Source: Marinagarivorans cellulosilyticus
Lineage (GTDB): Bacteria > Pseudomonadota > Gammaproteobacteria > Pseudomonadales > Cellvibrionaceae
Direction: 5' to 3'
Assembly: GCF_021655555.1 (NCBI RefSeq)
Contig: NZ_AP023086.1
Span: 1,870,001-1,934,000 of the forward strand
Length of the DNA stretch: 64,000 bases
How positions within the stretch are numbered: the stretch's first letter is position 1; the number at the start of each line of letters is the position of its first letter. Of the stretch, positions 1-7,853 are shown one piece after another. The notes below the pieces were generated by a model that was not told the origin of the DNA, made no database searches, and saw nothing but the letters and a program-made list of their open reading frames with translations. Position numbers and translations under genes: made by a program.

Positions 1-269
1 TTGGCCTGAGCGCTTTGCTCGGTAAACGTATTCAGGGCAATAAGCACAAAGGCGCAGCAGGCCATGGCTACAATAGAAACCGTGCGCAACCCTAATCCAG
101 AATGAATGCGAGAGCGCTCTATGCCAATGGGTAAAGCAATAATGTAGGCAATAAACAGCGCCATAACGTGGAACATGGCTTGATCAATATCAATATTGAA
201 ATAGTGTTGATAATGGCCTGTAACTGGAGCTTCCGTTATCGCTTCATTTATGTTGGAATTTTCGTTCAT
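1..269 (-). CDS. MgtC/SapB family membrane protein (N-terminal part, cut by window edge)
   Basis: The reading frame opens at an ATG ending at 269 on the minus strand and runs off the left edge with no stop, giving 89 residues. After a polar N-terminus of about 30 residues comes a hydrophobic helix. It contains the PIGIER-(7)-GLRT pattern (about residues 49-63) followed by a second helix rich in A, C and V, which is the hallmark of the MgtC/SapB N-terminal membrane domain. Family members are inner-membrane proteins linked to magnesium limitation or acid tolerance, but many paralogues have no known role. The C-terminal half is outside the window, so subfamily and function cannot be set. Confidence 0.75.
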   Translation of the reverse strand, partial: MNENSNINEAITEAPVTGHYQHYFNIDIDQAMFHVMALFIAYIIALPIGIERSRIHSGLGLRTVSIVAMACCAFVLIALNTFTEQSAQA

Positions 270-331
270 GCCATTAAGCTTACTTTATATAGGGGTAAGT
301 AAATGTAATTTTGTATAGCGCTATGTAAAGT

Positions 332-526
332 TTACGATTTAGCATTGTTGTCTTTGGCGGTACTTGTTGTATCCGTTGATGTTTCTTGAAGTTGCTGTTT
401 AAAAGTAGTGGTTACGGTGTCTAATAGTGCGCTATCGCCTGTGACTATTGCTGGAATGGAGAGGCCAGCAAAAAGAAGAAGACCTGAAATGCCAGCAGTT
501 TTGAGTGCGTCCGCGTTGATTTTCAT
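332..526 (-). CDS. Small hypothetical protein with N-terminal hydrophobic helix
   Basis: This 64-residue protein is not recognised. It has one hydrophobic stretch (about residues 12-30, rich in G, L, F and A, ending near PAIVTG) and then a polar tail rich in T, S, D and N. This fits a short exported or membrane-anchored peptide. AGGAAAACCCC lies directly before the ATG and acts as a good ribosome binding site, which is the main reason to accept the gene. It follows the MgtC-family gene divergently spaced on the same strand, with no sign of coupling. Confidence 0.5.
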   Translation of the reverse strand: MKINADALKTAGISGLLLFAGLSIPAIVTGDSALLDTVTTTFKQQLQETSTDTTSTAKDNNAKS

Positions 527-684
527 GGGGTTTTCCTGCTATGCCTGTATTGGATATCGTATATCTATGGGATTGCATGTAGCGTGCCAACAGAGTGGGG
601 CTACATTTTAAGTGGGGTGCCGGCTATTGTTTTGTAGTTTTTACAATTTTTCTTTTTCGGTTTTACAATATTTGTAATTTTTAC

Positions 685-1806
685 TTAGCTGTTGATGATG
701 TTGATCCATGCGTTGGATGGAAAGCTAGCGCTGAGTATTATTTTGAGGCAAACCAGTAGGGGAACGCAGATAAACATGCCTGCAGCGCCCCAAATCCAGC
801 CCCAAATCATGACCCATATAAAAAGTAAAAGTGGGTTTAAGCGCAGTTGGGCGCTTAGCGCAAGCGGGGTTACAATTTGGGATTCCAGTAGATTCAGTAC
901 CGCAAACAAGCCCAGCGCCAGCAAGGCGGAGTCAAGTGTACCTAACTCGATATAAACACCAAAAGATAGTGCTAGCGCGGTAATGAGCGGCCCTAGGTAA
1001 GGGATAAAGTTTAATAAAAAGGTGGTTACCCCCCACAGTAAATAGTTTTCAATACCGGCTAGCCATAAAATTAACCCCAGTGTTAACCCTAAACCTAAAT
1101 TAATTGTCGATATCACTAGCACGTAGCGGGTAACGTGCTGCTGAACGCGGCGCATACTGCTAACGACCATTTTGCGGGTGGCATAGGTTGGAATGCTGCG
1201 GATGGTTTTTCGGAACAGTTGCGAGCCAAATACCGAAGTGAAGTAAACCAAAAAAACAATGGACATTAATTGAACAGCTACAACTGGCGCAGAGATAAAA
1301 AATTCGTACGTAATGTAGCTTACCGCCTGAGTACTTACTGTTGGTTTGTTTGTGTCTTTGGGTTTTGAGCTTTCTTGCTTTGCATCAAGCTGGCTGGACA
1401 TTTCGGCTACGGTTTCGTCGATTTTACCTAGAGCCTTAGGTAGATTCTCGGAGAAGTCTTGGGCCGCAGGAATAACCGAGTTGCCCGCGAAGAAGATGGC
1501 GCTGATTAATAAGGCCAGCATGGCTGCGCTAGATACTGAGCGGGGTACCCTTAACTTTTCTAGGCGATAGACAATCGGGCTAAGTAATACGCTTAAAAAC
1601 GCCGAAATTAAAATGGGTAGCAATAGTGTTTTTGTTAAATAAAGCGTGTAGAAGGTGGCCAATAAAATAAGTAGCCCGGATAGCCAAACAGAGCGGTAAC
1701 TATTTGATAGCAGTTGTTTCGAAACCAGTGCTTTTAGCGAAGTAGACTGAGGGGACTCTAAGCGTGGCTCCTCGCTAGAGTGTGCAAGCTGGCCTTTAGG
1801 GATCAT
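685..1806 (-). CDS. AI-2E family transporter (PerM/YhhT-like permease)
   Basis: A 373-residue integral membrane protein of the AI-2E exporter/PerM family (PF01594). Two or three N-terminal helices (about 35-125) are followed by a soluble segment (about 125-175) and five or so C-terminal helices. The family signature is visible as the YLGPLIT segment and the G-(x)-ENYLLWG region around 250-275. GAGGCAATACGC before the ATG supports the start. Family members have been linked to autoinducer-2 or quorum-signal export and to Na+/H+ antiport, so the substrate should not be inferred. A second member lies at 10175-11248. Confidence 0.85.
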   Translation of the reverse strand: MIPKGQLAHSSEEPRLESPQSTSLKALVSKQLLSNSYRSVWLSGLLILLATFYTLYLTKTLLLPILISAFLSVLLSPIVYRLEKLRVPRSVSSAAMLALLISAIFFAGNSVIPAAQDFSENLPKALGKIDETVAEMSSQLDAKQESSKPKDTNKPTVSTQAVSYITYEFFISAPVVAVQLMSIVFLVYFTSVFGSQLFRKTIRSIPTYATRKMVVSSMRRVQQHVTRYVLVISTINLGLGLTLGLILWLAGIENYLLWGVTTFLLNFIPYLGPLITALALSFGVYIELGTLDSALLALGLFAVLNLLESQIVTPLALSAQLRLNPLLLFIWVMIWGWIWGAAGMFICVPLLVCLKIILSASFPSNAWINIINS

Positions 1807-1911
1807 GCGTATTGCCTCGAGAGCTTTTTAAGCGTACTTGGGAGGTTGCCCTTAGCGAGATGTTAGCCACCTGCGGGACCTTGCTTGGCGCTAATTAATA
1901 ACGTATTGCTT

Positions 1912-2193
1912 TTAGCCCGACGAAAGCGAAACGCCATTGATGCGCCGTGCCATAAGCATTATGTGTGCGGCTGTTTTCCCGCTAATTTTTTGACTAACAA
2001 CACCGGCCAAAAAAGCGCCGCCGACTCTAAGCCCTAAGCGTAACGAAGGGTGATTTTTGGGTTTGCGATAAGCTTTTAATATGGCCAGGCTATTAAGGGC
2101 TTCACCTTCTAGCGCATCGAGCTTGGCGTGTAGTTCGCTGTCCTGCGTATGGTGATTTATAAAGCTTTTTAAGCATTGTTTAGGGCTTCGCAT
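1912..2193 (-). CDS. Small hypothetical protein, third gene of a YqjD/YqjE-like cluster
   Basis: A 93-residue basic protein with no clear catalytic motif. Residues 50-75 (LRVGGAFLAGVVSQKISG) form a short amphipathic or membrane helix. Its start overlaps the end of the preceding gene by 14 bp, which implies translational coupling. By position it corresponds to YqjK in the enterobacterial yqjD-yqjE-yqjK group, but I cannot show homology by eye. Confidence 0.55.
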   Translation of the reverse strand: MRSPKQCLKSFINHHTQDSELHAKLDALEGEALNSLAILKAYRKPKNHPSLRLGLRVGGAFLAGVVSQKISGKTAAHIMLMARRINGVSLSSG

Positions 2194-2647
2194 TGAGTGA
2201 CTCCTTAGCGGTTGTTAGCAAGGCCTTAGTGCGTTGCATGTTAAAGCGTTGTTGTAATGCGGCAATGCGCGCCGCGCAAACCCCCAAACCAATTACTTGC
2301 AGAATAATACTTGCGGTTATTGCCAAGGCCACAGATTGCGTTGCGCTATAGGCTAGCCAACCTGCTAGGCCTACTATGGTCATCCATGTTGCTAATGCTA
2401 ATTGCCACATGGATAACCACAATATAACTAGACTGGGCAAGCCTGCTAGCGCATGCCCAGCTTCTTGCATTGCCATTTGGGTGGCCGCTCTTGCAAATCG
2501 CAGGCCTTCTGTCGCGGCTTGGGTAATGGAATTTAACTCCTCCTGAATCAAACCGGTAAAATCTGCATCGGGCGAGCCGTTGGACTCACCCGCATGCGCT
2601 TTTTGTGAGGCGCTGGTAGGCTCCTCGGTATGTTCAGTATTTATCAT
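2180..2647 (-). CDS. Phage-holin-family / YqjE-like membrane protein
   Basis: A 155-residue protein. The polar N-terminus (about 1-45) leads into an amphipathic helix and two long hydrophobic helices (about 68-90 and 95-125), followed by a basic, Q- and R-rich tail. This layout matches the PF07332/YqjE group of inner-membrane proteins, which are usually encoded next to a DUF883 (YqjD/ElaB) protein as here. The upstream gene ends four bases before the ATG and the downstream gene overlaps it, so the three form one operon. In enterobacteria related proteins are stationary-phase, ribosome- or stress-associated. Transfer of that role is inference. Confidence 0.6.
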   Translation of the reverse strand: MINTEHTEEPTSASQKAHAGESNGSPDADFTGLIQEELNSITQAATEGLRFARAATQMAMQEAGHALAGLPSLVILWLSMWQLALATWMTIVGLAGWLAYSATQSVALAITASIILQVIGLGVCAARIAALQQRFNMQRTKALLTTAKESLNAKP

Positions 2648-2651
2648 GACT

Positions 2652-2954
2652 TTACTTCTTTAATAGGCCAGTCAATACAACACCGGCGGCAAAGGCTAGA
2701 CCCATGCTTGTATAAGGGCGTTCTTTTACCCAGCCATCTGCCTGATTAGATGCTGCATAAGCTTTTTCTTTACCTTGTGCAATGGCCTCACGAGCGGCTA
2801 CCGAGGAGCTTGAAGTTAATGTGCTTGCGGCCGCTTTCACACTGTTGGCTGCACCCTGCATATGCTGAAACGCATCGCTGAGTGAGTCGTTAGCGGTTAC
2901 ATCTGCGTCACTGGTTGCTGTATTACTTTTTGTTTTAGAAGCTGTAGTAGCCAT
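2652..2954 (-). CDS. DUF883 (YqjD/ElaB-type) C-tail-anchored protein
   Basis: A 100-residue protein. The first half is a low-complexity A/S/T/D-rich region with a predicted coiled coil. The C-terminus has the DUF883 pattern WVKERPYTSMGLAFAAG followed by a short glycine-containing membrane helix ending in KK. I start it at the internal ATG at 2954 because AGAGAGAAATATT precedes that codon. An in-frame ATG 45 bases upstream has no such site and adds an unrelated N-terminus. YqjD-type proteins anchor ribosomes to the inner membrane in stationary phase in E. coli. It leads an operon with the two genes downstream. Confidence 0.8.
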   Translation of the reverse strand: MATTASKTKSNTATSDADVTANDSLSDAFQHMQGAANSVKAAASTLTSSSSVAAREAIAQGKEKAYAASNQADGWVKERPYTSMGLAFAAGVVLTGLLKK

Positions 2955-3541
2955 AATATTTCTCTCTCTATTAGGTTTGTTAGTGGTTTCGTTAATCATC
3001 GCCTAGATTAATACGCTTCTTGTTGTGTTCTTTGTTGTGCGCTCGATGGCTAATCAACATACCGCAAGAAACCTGCACAGAAGCTTTTTGATGCTAGGTA
3101 ATAGAGGTTATTCAATCGCCGTGCCAGTTTGCTTAAAGCTAAGTGATAGGCTAATGCCATTTTTAGTTTTAGCCTTATATATCAGTTGTTTTCTTAAAAA
3201 AATGGCAGCCGTTACTTGGGTAGAGTGCTCCAATTTCTTAGCGCGTTTGTTTTTAAATATGACTAAAAACCTAAAAGCGTGTAGTTATTACAAAGTTATT
3301 CCTGTGCTTTGTAATAACTACCTAATTTGAAGTTTTATTCTCTACCGGTAGATGTAGATAGTCCGTAGCAATGTTCTATTTACCTTATTCTTACAGTGTT
3401 TTTGTCATATTTATCGCTAATACTATTTTTGGCATAGCTTTCGCTAGGTAGGTAATAACTGTGATGCATTGTCTTAAGGCTAGCATGCAGCTAATTAATA
3501 CGGCGCAATTAACAACGCCTTTTATTATTGGGGAGAAAACA
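2955..3541. other. Divergent intergenic region, no gene seen
   Basis: This gap of 587 bp separates the minus-strand DUF883 gene from the plus-strand DUF1328 gene, so it should carry promoters for both. A 101-codon frame inside it has atypical composition and no ribosome binding site, and I do not accept it. The one clear structure is the perfect hairpin at 3281-3321. Confidence 0.5.
3281..3321. repeat. Perfect 15-bp inverted repeat (hairpin)
   Basis: The arms GTAGTTATTACAAAG (3281-3295) and CTTTGTAATAACTAC (3307-3321) are exact complements around an 11-base loop. No T-run follows directly, so it is not a classical terminator. It lies about 220 bp upstream of the DUF1328 gene and about 330 bp from the DUF883 start. 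It could be a regulator binding site or an RNA structure. Confidence 0.7.
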
Positions 3542-3706
3542 ATGCTTTATTATTCAATTGTATTTTTCATTGTGGCTTTAGTTGCTGCTGTACTGGGTTT
3601 TGGTGGTATTGCTGGCGCTGCAACAGGTATTGCAAAAATTTTATTTTTTGTATTTTTAGTGATCTTTTTAATTACATTGGTTTTGGGGCGAAAGCCGAAA
3701 ATATGA
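3542..3706 (+). CDS. DUF1328 family small membrane protein (YtjA-like)
   Basis: A 54-residue protein made of two hydrophobic helices joined by the glycine-rich turn LGFGGIAGAATGIAKI, the signature of DUF1328 (YtjA). The length equals the family norm of 53-54 residues. I use the ATG at 3542, preceded by GGGGAGAAAACA, rather than a frame extension 27 codons upstream. These proteins are inner-membrane and of unknown function, and often sit near osmotic- or envelope-stress genes. Here the MscS channel follows 61 bp downstream. Confidence 0.85.
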   Translation: MLYYSIVFFIVALVAAVLGFGGIAGAATGIAKILFFVFLVIFLITLVLGRKPKI

Positions 3707-3767
3707 TTTGAGCTTATTACTCGATTGTTTTTCTGTTTTTTTTATTATCTGGTGGTAGGGGGAGGGT

Positions 3768-5312
3768 ATGTTTTTTCTAAATAGCGGAGCGTTATCGCGT
3801 AGCTTAACGGCAGTATCAATGGCGAAATGTGTAGTTTTTTTCGCCTTGATCATTAGTTGTTGTGGTTGGGCTGATACCGCTGTTGCGCAAATTCTGCCAA
3901 TTCCCCAAACTTCAGAAGTTAAAGATGAGGCTGAAAATTCTGAAGCAGAAGGCTCGGGTTCAACCGAGAGTGACTCTTTATTAGATATTTCAGATACTAT
4001 TTCTGTCGATGAGCTAGCCAATTCTTGGACTGGCGCCTTAGATGGTTGGATTGATGGCTCGGGGTTAAATCAGGGGGCGGTGCAAAAAACAATATTCACT
4101 GTGCTATTGATTGCGCTCGGCGTGCTTCTTTTTTGGCTATTAAAGTTGCTGTTGAGCAAGCTAGAAGGTAAAGCTAAATCTGCGTTGCGAAAAGCGGCGC
4201 TGCCTGCGTCTAAAGCACATTTCTACTTTAATTTAATTCGTGCCTTGGTTGCTACTTTTATAATTTTTTCTGCATTGGTTGGGGTTGCGCTGGTGTGGGA
4301 GCTTCCGGTTGATGATTGGCTTGCTAAGCCTGCGGTTACATCGTTGATGGGGACTTTGGCCACTCTATTTATTATTATCTTTTTAGGTTCTGTTTTTATG
4401 GAGTTGGCAGTCTCGCTTGTTGAACGCGCATTTAGGCGCTGGGGCGGCCACCATACTTCACGTGTTGATACGCTATTGCCAATTGCAAAAAATGTTGTCT
4501 ACATTACTTTTTTAGTGATTTTTATATTGATGGCATTATCAGAAGTGGGTATTAACGTTATGCCATTGTTAGCGGGGGCTGGAGTGGTTGGTTTTGCCGT
4601 AGGTTTTGGCGCGCAAACCCTAATTAAAGATTTGCTAACTGGCTTTATTATAATATTGGAAGACCTTATTCAGGTTGGTGATGTGGTGCGCCTTTCTGGC
4701 CGGGCAGGCTTGGTCGAAAAAATCACAATACGCAAGGTTCAACTTCGAGATCTGTCTGGTATTGTCTATACGGTGCCATTTAGTGAAATAGATGTGGTAG
4801 AGAATTTAACCAAAGACTTTAGTTATTACATTTTTGATATAGGCATTGCTTACCGTGAAGATGCTGATCAAGTAATGAATGTATTGAAAGCTATTGATGA
4901 AGATATTCGAAAAGATGATGATTTTAACAAGCTCATATTAGAACCCTTAGAAATCTTTGGCGTCGATCAATTTGCCGATAGCGCCGTGGTGATTAAAGCG
5001 CGCGTTAAAACCCAGCCTATCCAGCAGTGGACAGTAGGGCGTGAATATAACCGCCGCATGAAAATAGCCTTTGATCAGCAAGGTATTGAAATACCGTTTC
5101 CGCACCAAACCATTTATTTTGGCGAAGATAAAGACGGTAAGGCTCCTCCCTTGCGGGTTAAGGCCACCAATTTATCGCAAGATAACCCATTGGTTTGTGC
5201 TGAAGAAGATGCACCTAAAGCGCAGCGTGTATCGTCGAGTGATACGCCAAGTGCCAATGCTAAAGCAAAAAATAGAGACAACGCAGAGCATGAAGAGGGC
5301 GGTGAACATTAG
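3768..5312 (+). CDS. MscS-family mechanosensitive ion channel
   Basis: A 514-residue protein. A signal peptide (about 1-40, cleavage near VAQ) is followed by an acidic periplasmic linker and four or five helices. The pore helix carries the MscS pattern AGVVGFAVGFGAQ (about 268-280), followed by LIKDLLTGF and the beta-domain start QVGDVV. The soluble C-terminal domain ends in a hydrophilic tail rich in D, E, A and K. GGGGGAGGGT directly precedes the ATG. Such channels gate on membrane tension and release solutes during hypo-osmotic shock. The signal peptide and extra helices make it longer than E. coli MscS (286 residues), closer to YnaI/YbdG-type members. Confidence 0.9.
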   Translation: MFFLNSGALSRSLTAVSMAKCVVFFALIISCCGWADTAVAQILPIPQTSEVKDEAENSEAEGSGSTESDSLLDISDTISVDELANSWTGALDGWIDGSGLNQGAVQKTIFTVLLIALGVLLFWLLKLLLSKLEGKAKSALRKAALPASKAHFYFNLIRALVATFIIFSALVGVALVWELPVDDWLAKPAVTSLMGTLATLFIIIFLGSVFMELAVSLVERAFRRWGGHHTSRVDTLLPIAKNVVYITFLVIFILMALSEVGINVMPLLAGAGVVGFAVGFGAQTLIKDLLTGFIIILEDLIQVGDVVRLSGRAGLVEKITIRKVQLRDLSGIVYTVPFSEIDVVENLTKDFSYYIFDIGIAYREDADQVMNVLKAIDEDIRKDDDFNKLILEPLEIFGVDQFADSAVVIKARVKTQPIQQWTVGREYNRRMKIAFDQQGIEIPFPHQTIYFGEDKDGKAPPLRVKATNLSQDNPLVCAEEDAPKAQRVSSSDTPSANAKAKNRDNAEHEEGGEH

Positions 5313-5438
5313 GGGGAAATGTGCCTTTTGCGATAGCGCGCTGCCTCTTTGCTTTCAGGAAAAATCGCTGCTTTAAATATGCCAATATTTGGCGAAAGTA
5401 AAAAAATAAAATGTAAATGTGAAAAACTGGAGTACACG

Positions 5439-6071
5439 ATGAAAAATGCAGTATTTAATCCAAACACCTATTCAACGAATAAAATCAGATCATTATTTGC
5501 TGGCGCCGCGTTGGTTGCGGGCGGTTTTTCGGGCAGCTTAGTTTATGCGCAAAACGCCAATAATCCGCATACCGATAATACTCATAGGCCTTCGTATAAC
5601 TATTTGGGTTTACGCTACCTTTCACAAAACTTAGATGATTTTGACTGTAACCAAGATGGTTTAGTATTGGATGCATCGATTACTTTGACCGATGGTTTTT
5701 ATGTGACAGGCGACTATACCGATGTGAGCGGCGATGAAGGTTGTGGCTCCTCTACGCTTAAAGCGGGAATGGGCTATCGCCACCCTTGGGGCGACTACTG
5801 GCATATGTATGGCGTTGTAAGCTTTGCCGATAGTGATTACGATGGTGGTGGCGGTGATTCTGGCCCTGTTGCAGCGGCAGGCCTGCGGGGATATTTACGC
5901 CAGAGGCTGGAAGGATATGTGGAGCTGGAGCATTCTACCCTGGGTGATGGTGACTTAACGGCCAGCTTGGGTGGGGCCTACCATTTTACTCGCGCATTTG
6001 CTTTAACCGGTGATGTGGGCTTTAGCGGTGATCAAAACTCCTTAGCTTTGGGCGCGCGTTATCATTTTTAA
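5439..6071 (+). CDS. Outer-membrane beta-barrel protein
   Basis: A 210-residue protein with a signal peptide (about 1-38, ending VYAQ). The remainder alternates aromatic and polar residues and ends in the C-terminal signature ALGARYHF with a terminal phenylalanine, as required for BAM-dependent insertion. The pattern fits an 8-stranded barrel of the OmpA/OmpW size class. GGAG sits 9 bases upstream of the ATG at 5439, while longer in-frame extensions have no ribosome binding site. It is downstream of the MscS gene, and the strong palindromic terminator follows. The substrate or role is unknown. Confidence 0.75.
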   Translation: MKNAVFNPNTYSTNKIRSLFAGAALVAGGFSGSLVYAQNANNPHTDNTHRPSYNYLGLRYLSQNLDDFDCNQDGLVLDASITLTDGFYVTGDYTDVSGDEGCGSSTLKAGMGYRHPWGDYWHMYGVVSFADSDYDGGGGDSGPVAAAGLRGYLRQRLEGYVELEHSTLGDGDLTASLGGAYHFTRAFALTGDVGFSGDQNSLALGARYHF

Positions 6072-6091
6072 TAGTGAGTTTTTCAAGCCTA

Positions 6092-6121
6092 AAAAATGCC
6101 GGCAATATTGCCGGCATTTTT
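6092..6121. terminator. Bidirectional intrinsic terminator
   Basis: A 30-bp perfect palindrome: AAAAATGCCGGC, a 6-base AATATT centre, then GCCGGCATTTTT. GC-rich stems are flanked by A and T tracts on both sides, so it can end transcription of the barrel gene (plus) and of the PBP-like operon (minus) that converge here. Confidence 0.9.
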
Positions 6122-6139
6122 AGAGGTACACTTTAGTTT

Positions 6140-6580
6140 TTATTCTGCGATTGTAAATAGTACTTTCACGCCAGCCAGCGCTTCGGCATCATCGACAAAA
6201 CCAACCGCATTGGGTGTATTCGCCACGGACAAAATAAGCTCGTCGGCATTATTTATGTACGTTGGTTGTACGCCTTTTCCGGTAAAAATCTGCGTAGACC
6301 AATGCGCCCTAAACTTGCTGGGCGTCATTCGCATTACATTTTTGAAAAAGTATTTACTGGTATCAGAATTCAAATCAAAAACGGTAATAACAGGGTCTTG
6401 CGATAATTTTAAAACGTTCGAGCGGTTTAAAAATATATTACGCACTTCTTTGGCGTTGAGTTGAGAACTATTAACGCTGGGGTGTGCGATCACTGCGATA
6501 TCAGCAGAACAAACTGTTGCATATAAGCTACCAAGTGAGATAACTCCCCGGATAGCAGCAGAACGAAAAGTATTTTTCAT
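6140..6580 (-). CDS. Small PstS-like periplasmic binding protein
   Basis: A 146-residue protein with a signal peptide (about 1-26, ending CSA) and a single half of a phosphate-binding-protein-like fold (PBP_like, PF12849 type). Features seen are a DIAVIAHPSV strand, a VRNIFLNR helix as in PstS, and a C-terminal NAVGFVDD motif. Full PstS proteins have two lobes and about 350 residues, so this is a mini version. It is the last gene of an operon with the porin (9 bp gap) and the TonB-C protein. AAGGAGCCACC precedes the start. Ligand binding by such short forms is unproven. Confidence 0.75.
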   Translation of the reverse strand: MKNTFRSAAIRGVISLGSLYATVCSADIAVIAHPSVNSSQLNAKEVRNIFLNRSNVLKLSQDPVITVFDLNSDTSKYFFKNVMRMTPSKFRAHWSTQIFTGKGVQPTYINNADELILSVANTPNAVGFVDDAEALAGVKVLFTIAE

Positions 6581-6589
6581 GGTGGCTCC

Positions 6590-7831
6590 TTAAAATACCA
6601 AGTCAACACCAAAGCGAACTAGGCCTTGGCTGTTTGTTTTGGTCGGGTCTGTGGCATCGGGGGTATCGATGTTATCGAATTGTAGTTTAAGTGCTGCGCC
6701 AGGTTCGAAGTCGTAGCGAATGCCGACGCTGGTCGTTTTGCTGGTTACGGTTAAAGCTTGGCTAATGCCATCTAATGCATCGATAACGGGGGTAAGGGTT
6801 GGCGCTAAAGCGGGATTTTGATTCAGTGCAGTTAATTCTTTTGATAAATCTACCGCTTCATCATCTGCTTCAGAGTAGCTTACAAACAATACCGTACTGC
6901 CAATGTTAACGCCTGTGCTAACAAAGTAGCGTTGCTGGTCTGCTGCTGGGCCGGTTTTAAAATCTAAGTTTGTGGCTTCGGCAACACCAAACAAGTATTC
7001 GCCATCGTACTTTAAACCAATCTGCGTAAAAGTCGTTTCTGTATCGTTAAGGTCAAGCTCGGTAATCAGTTCTTGCGTCATTTGTGATAACGCCGGCACT
7101 CCCAGTGTGGGTGCGGCTGCACCGAGTTGCTCAAGCTGGAGCTTAAATGAAGCAAGGGTTGTTTGGGATTCTTTATCTAATACGATATCGTTAAAATCGT
7201 GTACGGTTGTTTTTGCGCTATGCGCACTGGCGCGAAGCGAAAAGTCGCCAATGCCAAAAGTTGCCGATAACCCTAAGTTATTGCGTGTTTGAGCGTCTAA
7301 AACTTGACCGCTTTTGTTTAAGGCATATTCATCGTTCATAGAGCCAAAATAGGTTTGAAACTGCGCTTCAATGGTATTGAATAAGGTCACATTGTAGATC
7401 GCATCCATACCATTAATATTGTCAAACTGAAGGCCTTCATACACTTCGTGTGCAGGTGCAACCCAAGGGTAGGCGTAACCCACTTCTAAGAAATCGGAAT
7501 AAAAGTAAAAAGGGGTGCGAAAGCGGCCCATGCGTAATGTTAGGTTTTTGGAGGCCTCGTAAGCGAGATAGCCCCAAGCCAGTTCGGTGGCAAAATCGTC
7601 TTTGCCGCGGCTAACGAGCTGACCGGTAATACTGAGTTTGTCGCTAAGGTCTGCGCGTGCTTGCAGGCCAAAAATGCTGTCTTGTGTAAAAGTAAAATCT
7701 TTTTCGTAGTTGCGAATAGGCTCGTCTGTTGCTGTACCGCCAACAGCACTTAAAAAACCGTTTAGTTGTATGTCGGCGTGGGCGGCTGGCGCGACGATTG
7801 CTGCACTGAGCAGTAATGGCATGTAGCGCAT
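6590..7831 (-). CDS. Porin-like outer-membrane protein
   Basis: A 413-residue protein with a signal peptide (about 1-19, AHA/D). It begins with the strand IQLNGFLSAVGG and continues with a stretch resembling gammaproteobacterial porins (about 80-140: YLAYEASKNLTLRMGRFRTPF and the following EVGYAYPW). It ends with GVDLVF, a typical terminal phenylalanine beta-signal. AGGAGTTTTT precedes the ATG. The position between a TonB-C-domain protein and a PstS-like binding protein suggests uptake of an anion or other small solute across the outer membrane. The substrate is not visible from sequence. Confidence 0.8.
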   Translation of the reverse strand: MRYMPLLLSAAIVAPAAHADIQLNGFLSAVGGTATDEPIRNYEKDFTFTQDSIFGLQARADLSDKLSITGQLVSRGKDDFATELAWGYLAYEASKNLTLRMGRFRTPFYFYSDFLEVGYAYPWVAPAHEVYEGLQFDNINGMDAIYNVTLFNTIEAQFQTYFGSMNDEYALNKSGQVLDAQTRNNLGLSATFGIGDFSLRASAHSAKTTVHDFNDIVLDKESQTTLASFKLQLEQLGAAAPTLGVPALSQMTQELITELDLNDTETTFTQIGLKYDGEYLFGVAEATNLDFKTGPAADQQRYFVSTGVNIGSTVLFVSYSEADDEAVDLSKELTALNQNPALAPTLTPVIDALDGISQALTVTSKTTSVGIRYDFEPGAALKLQFDNIDTPDATDPTKTNSQGLVRFGVDLVF

Positions 7832-7853
7832 AAAAACTCCTAGAATGTAAACG

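Noticed and set aside
3025..3330. 101-codon open frame
   Set aside because: No ribosome binding site, runs into the perfect hairpin, and the composition is unlike neighbouring genes.
6110..6128. ATTTTTAGAGGT next to the terminator, matching 12 bases of the MITE end
   Set aside because: No opposite end or target duplication is present. The match follows from the terminator T-tract.
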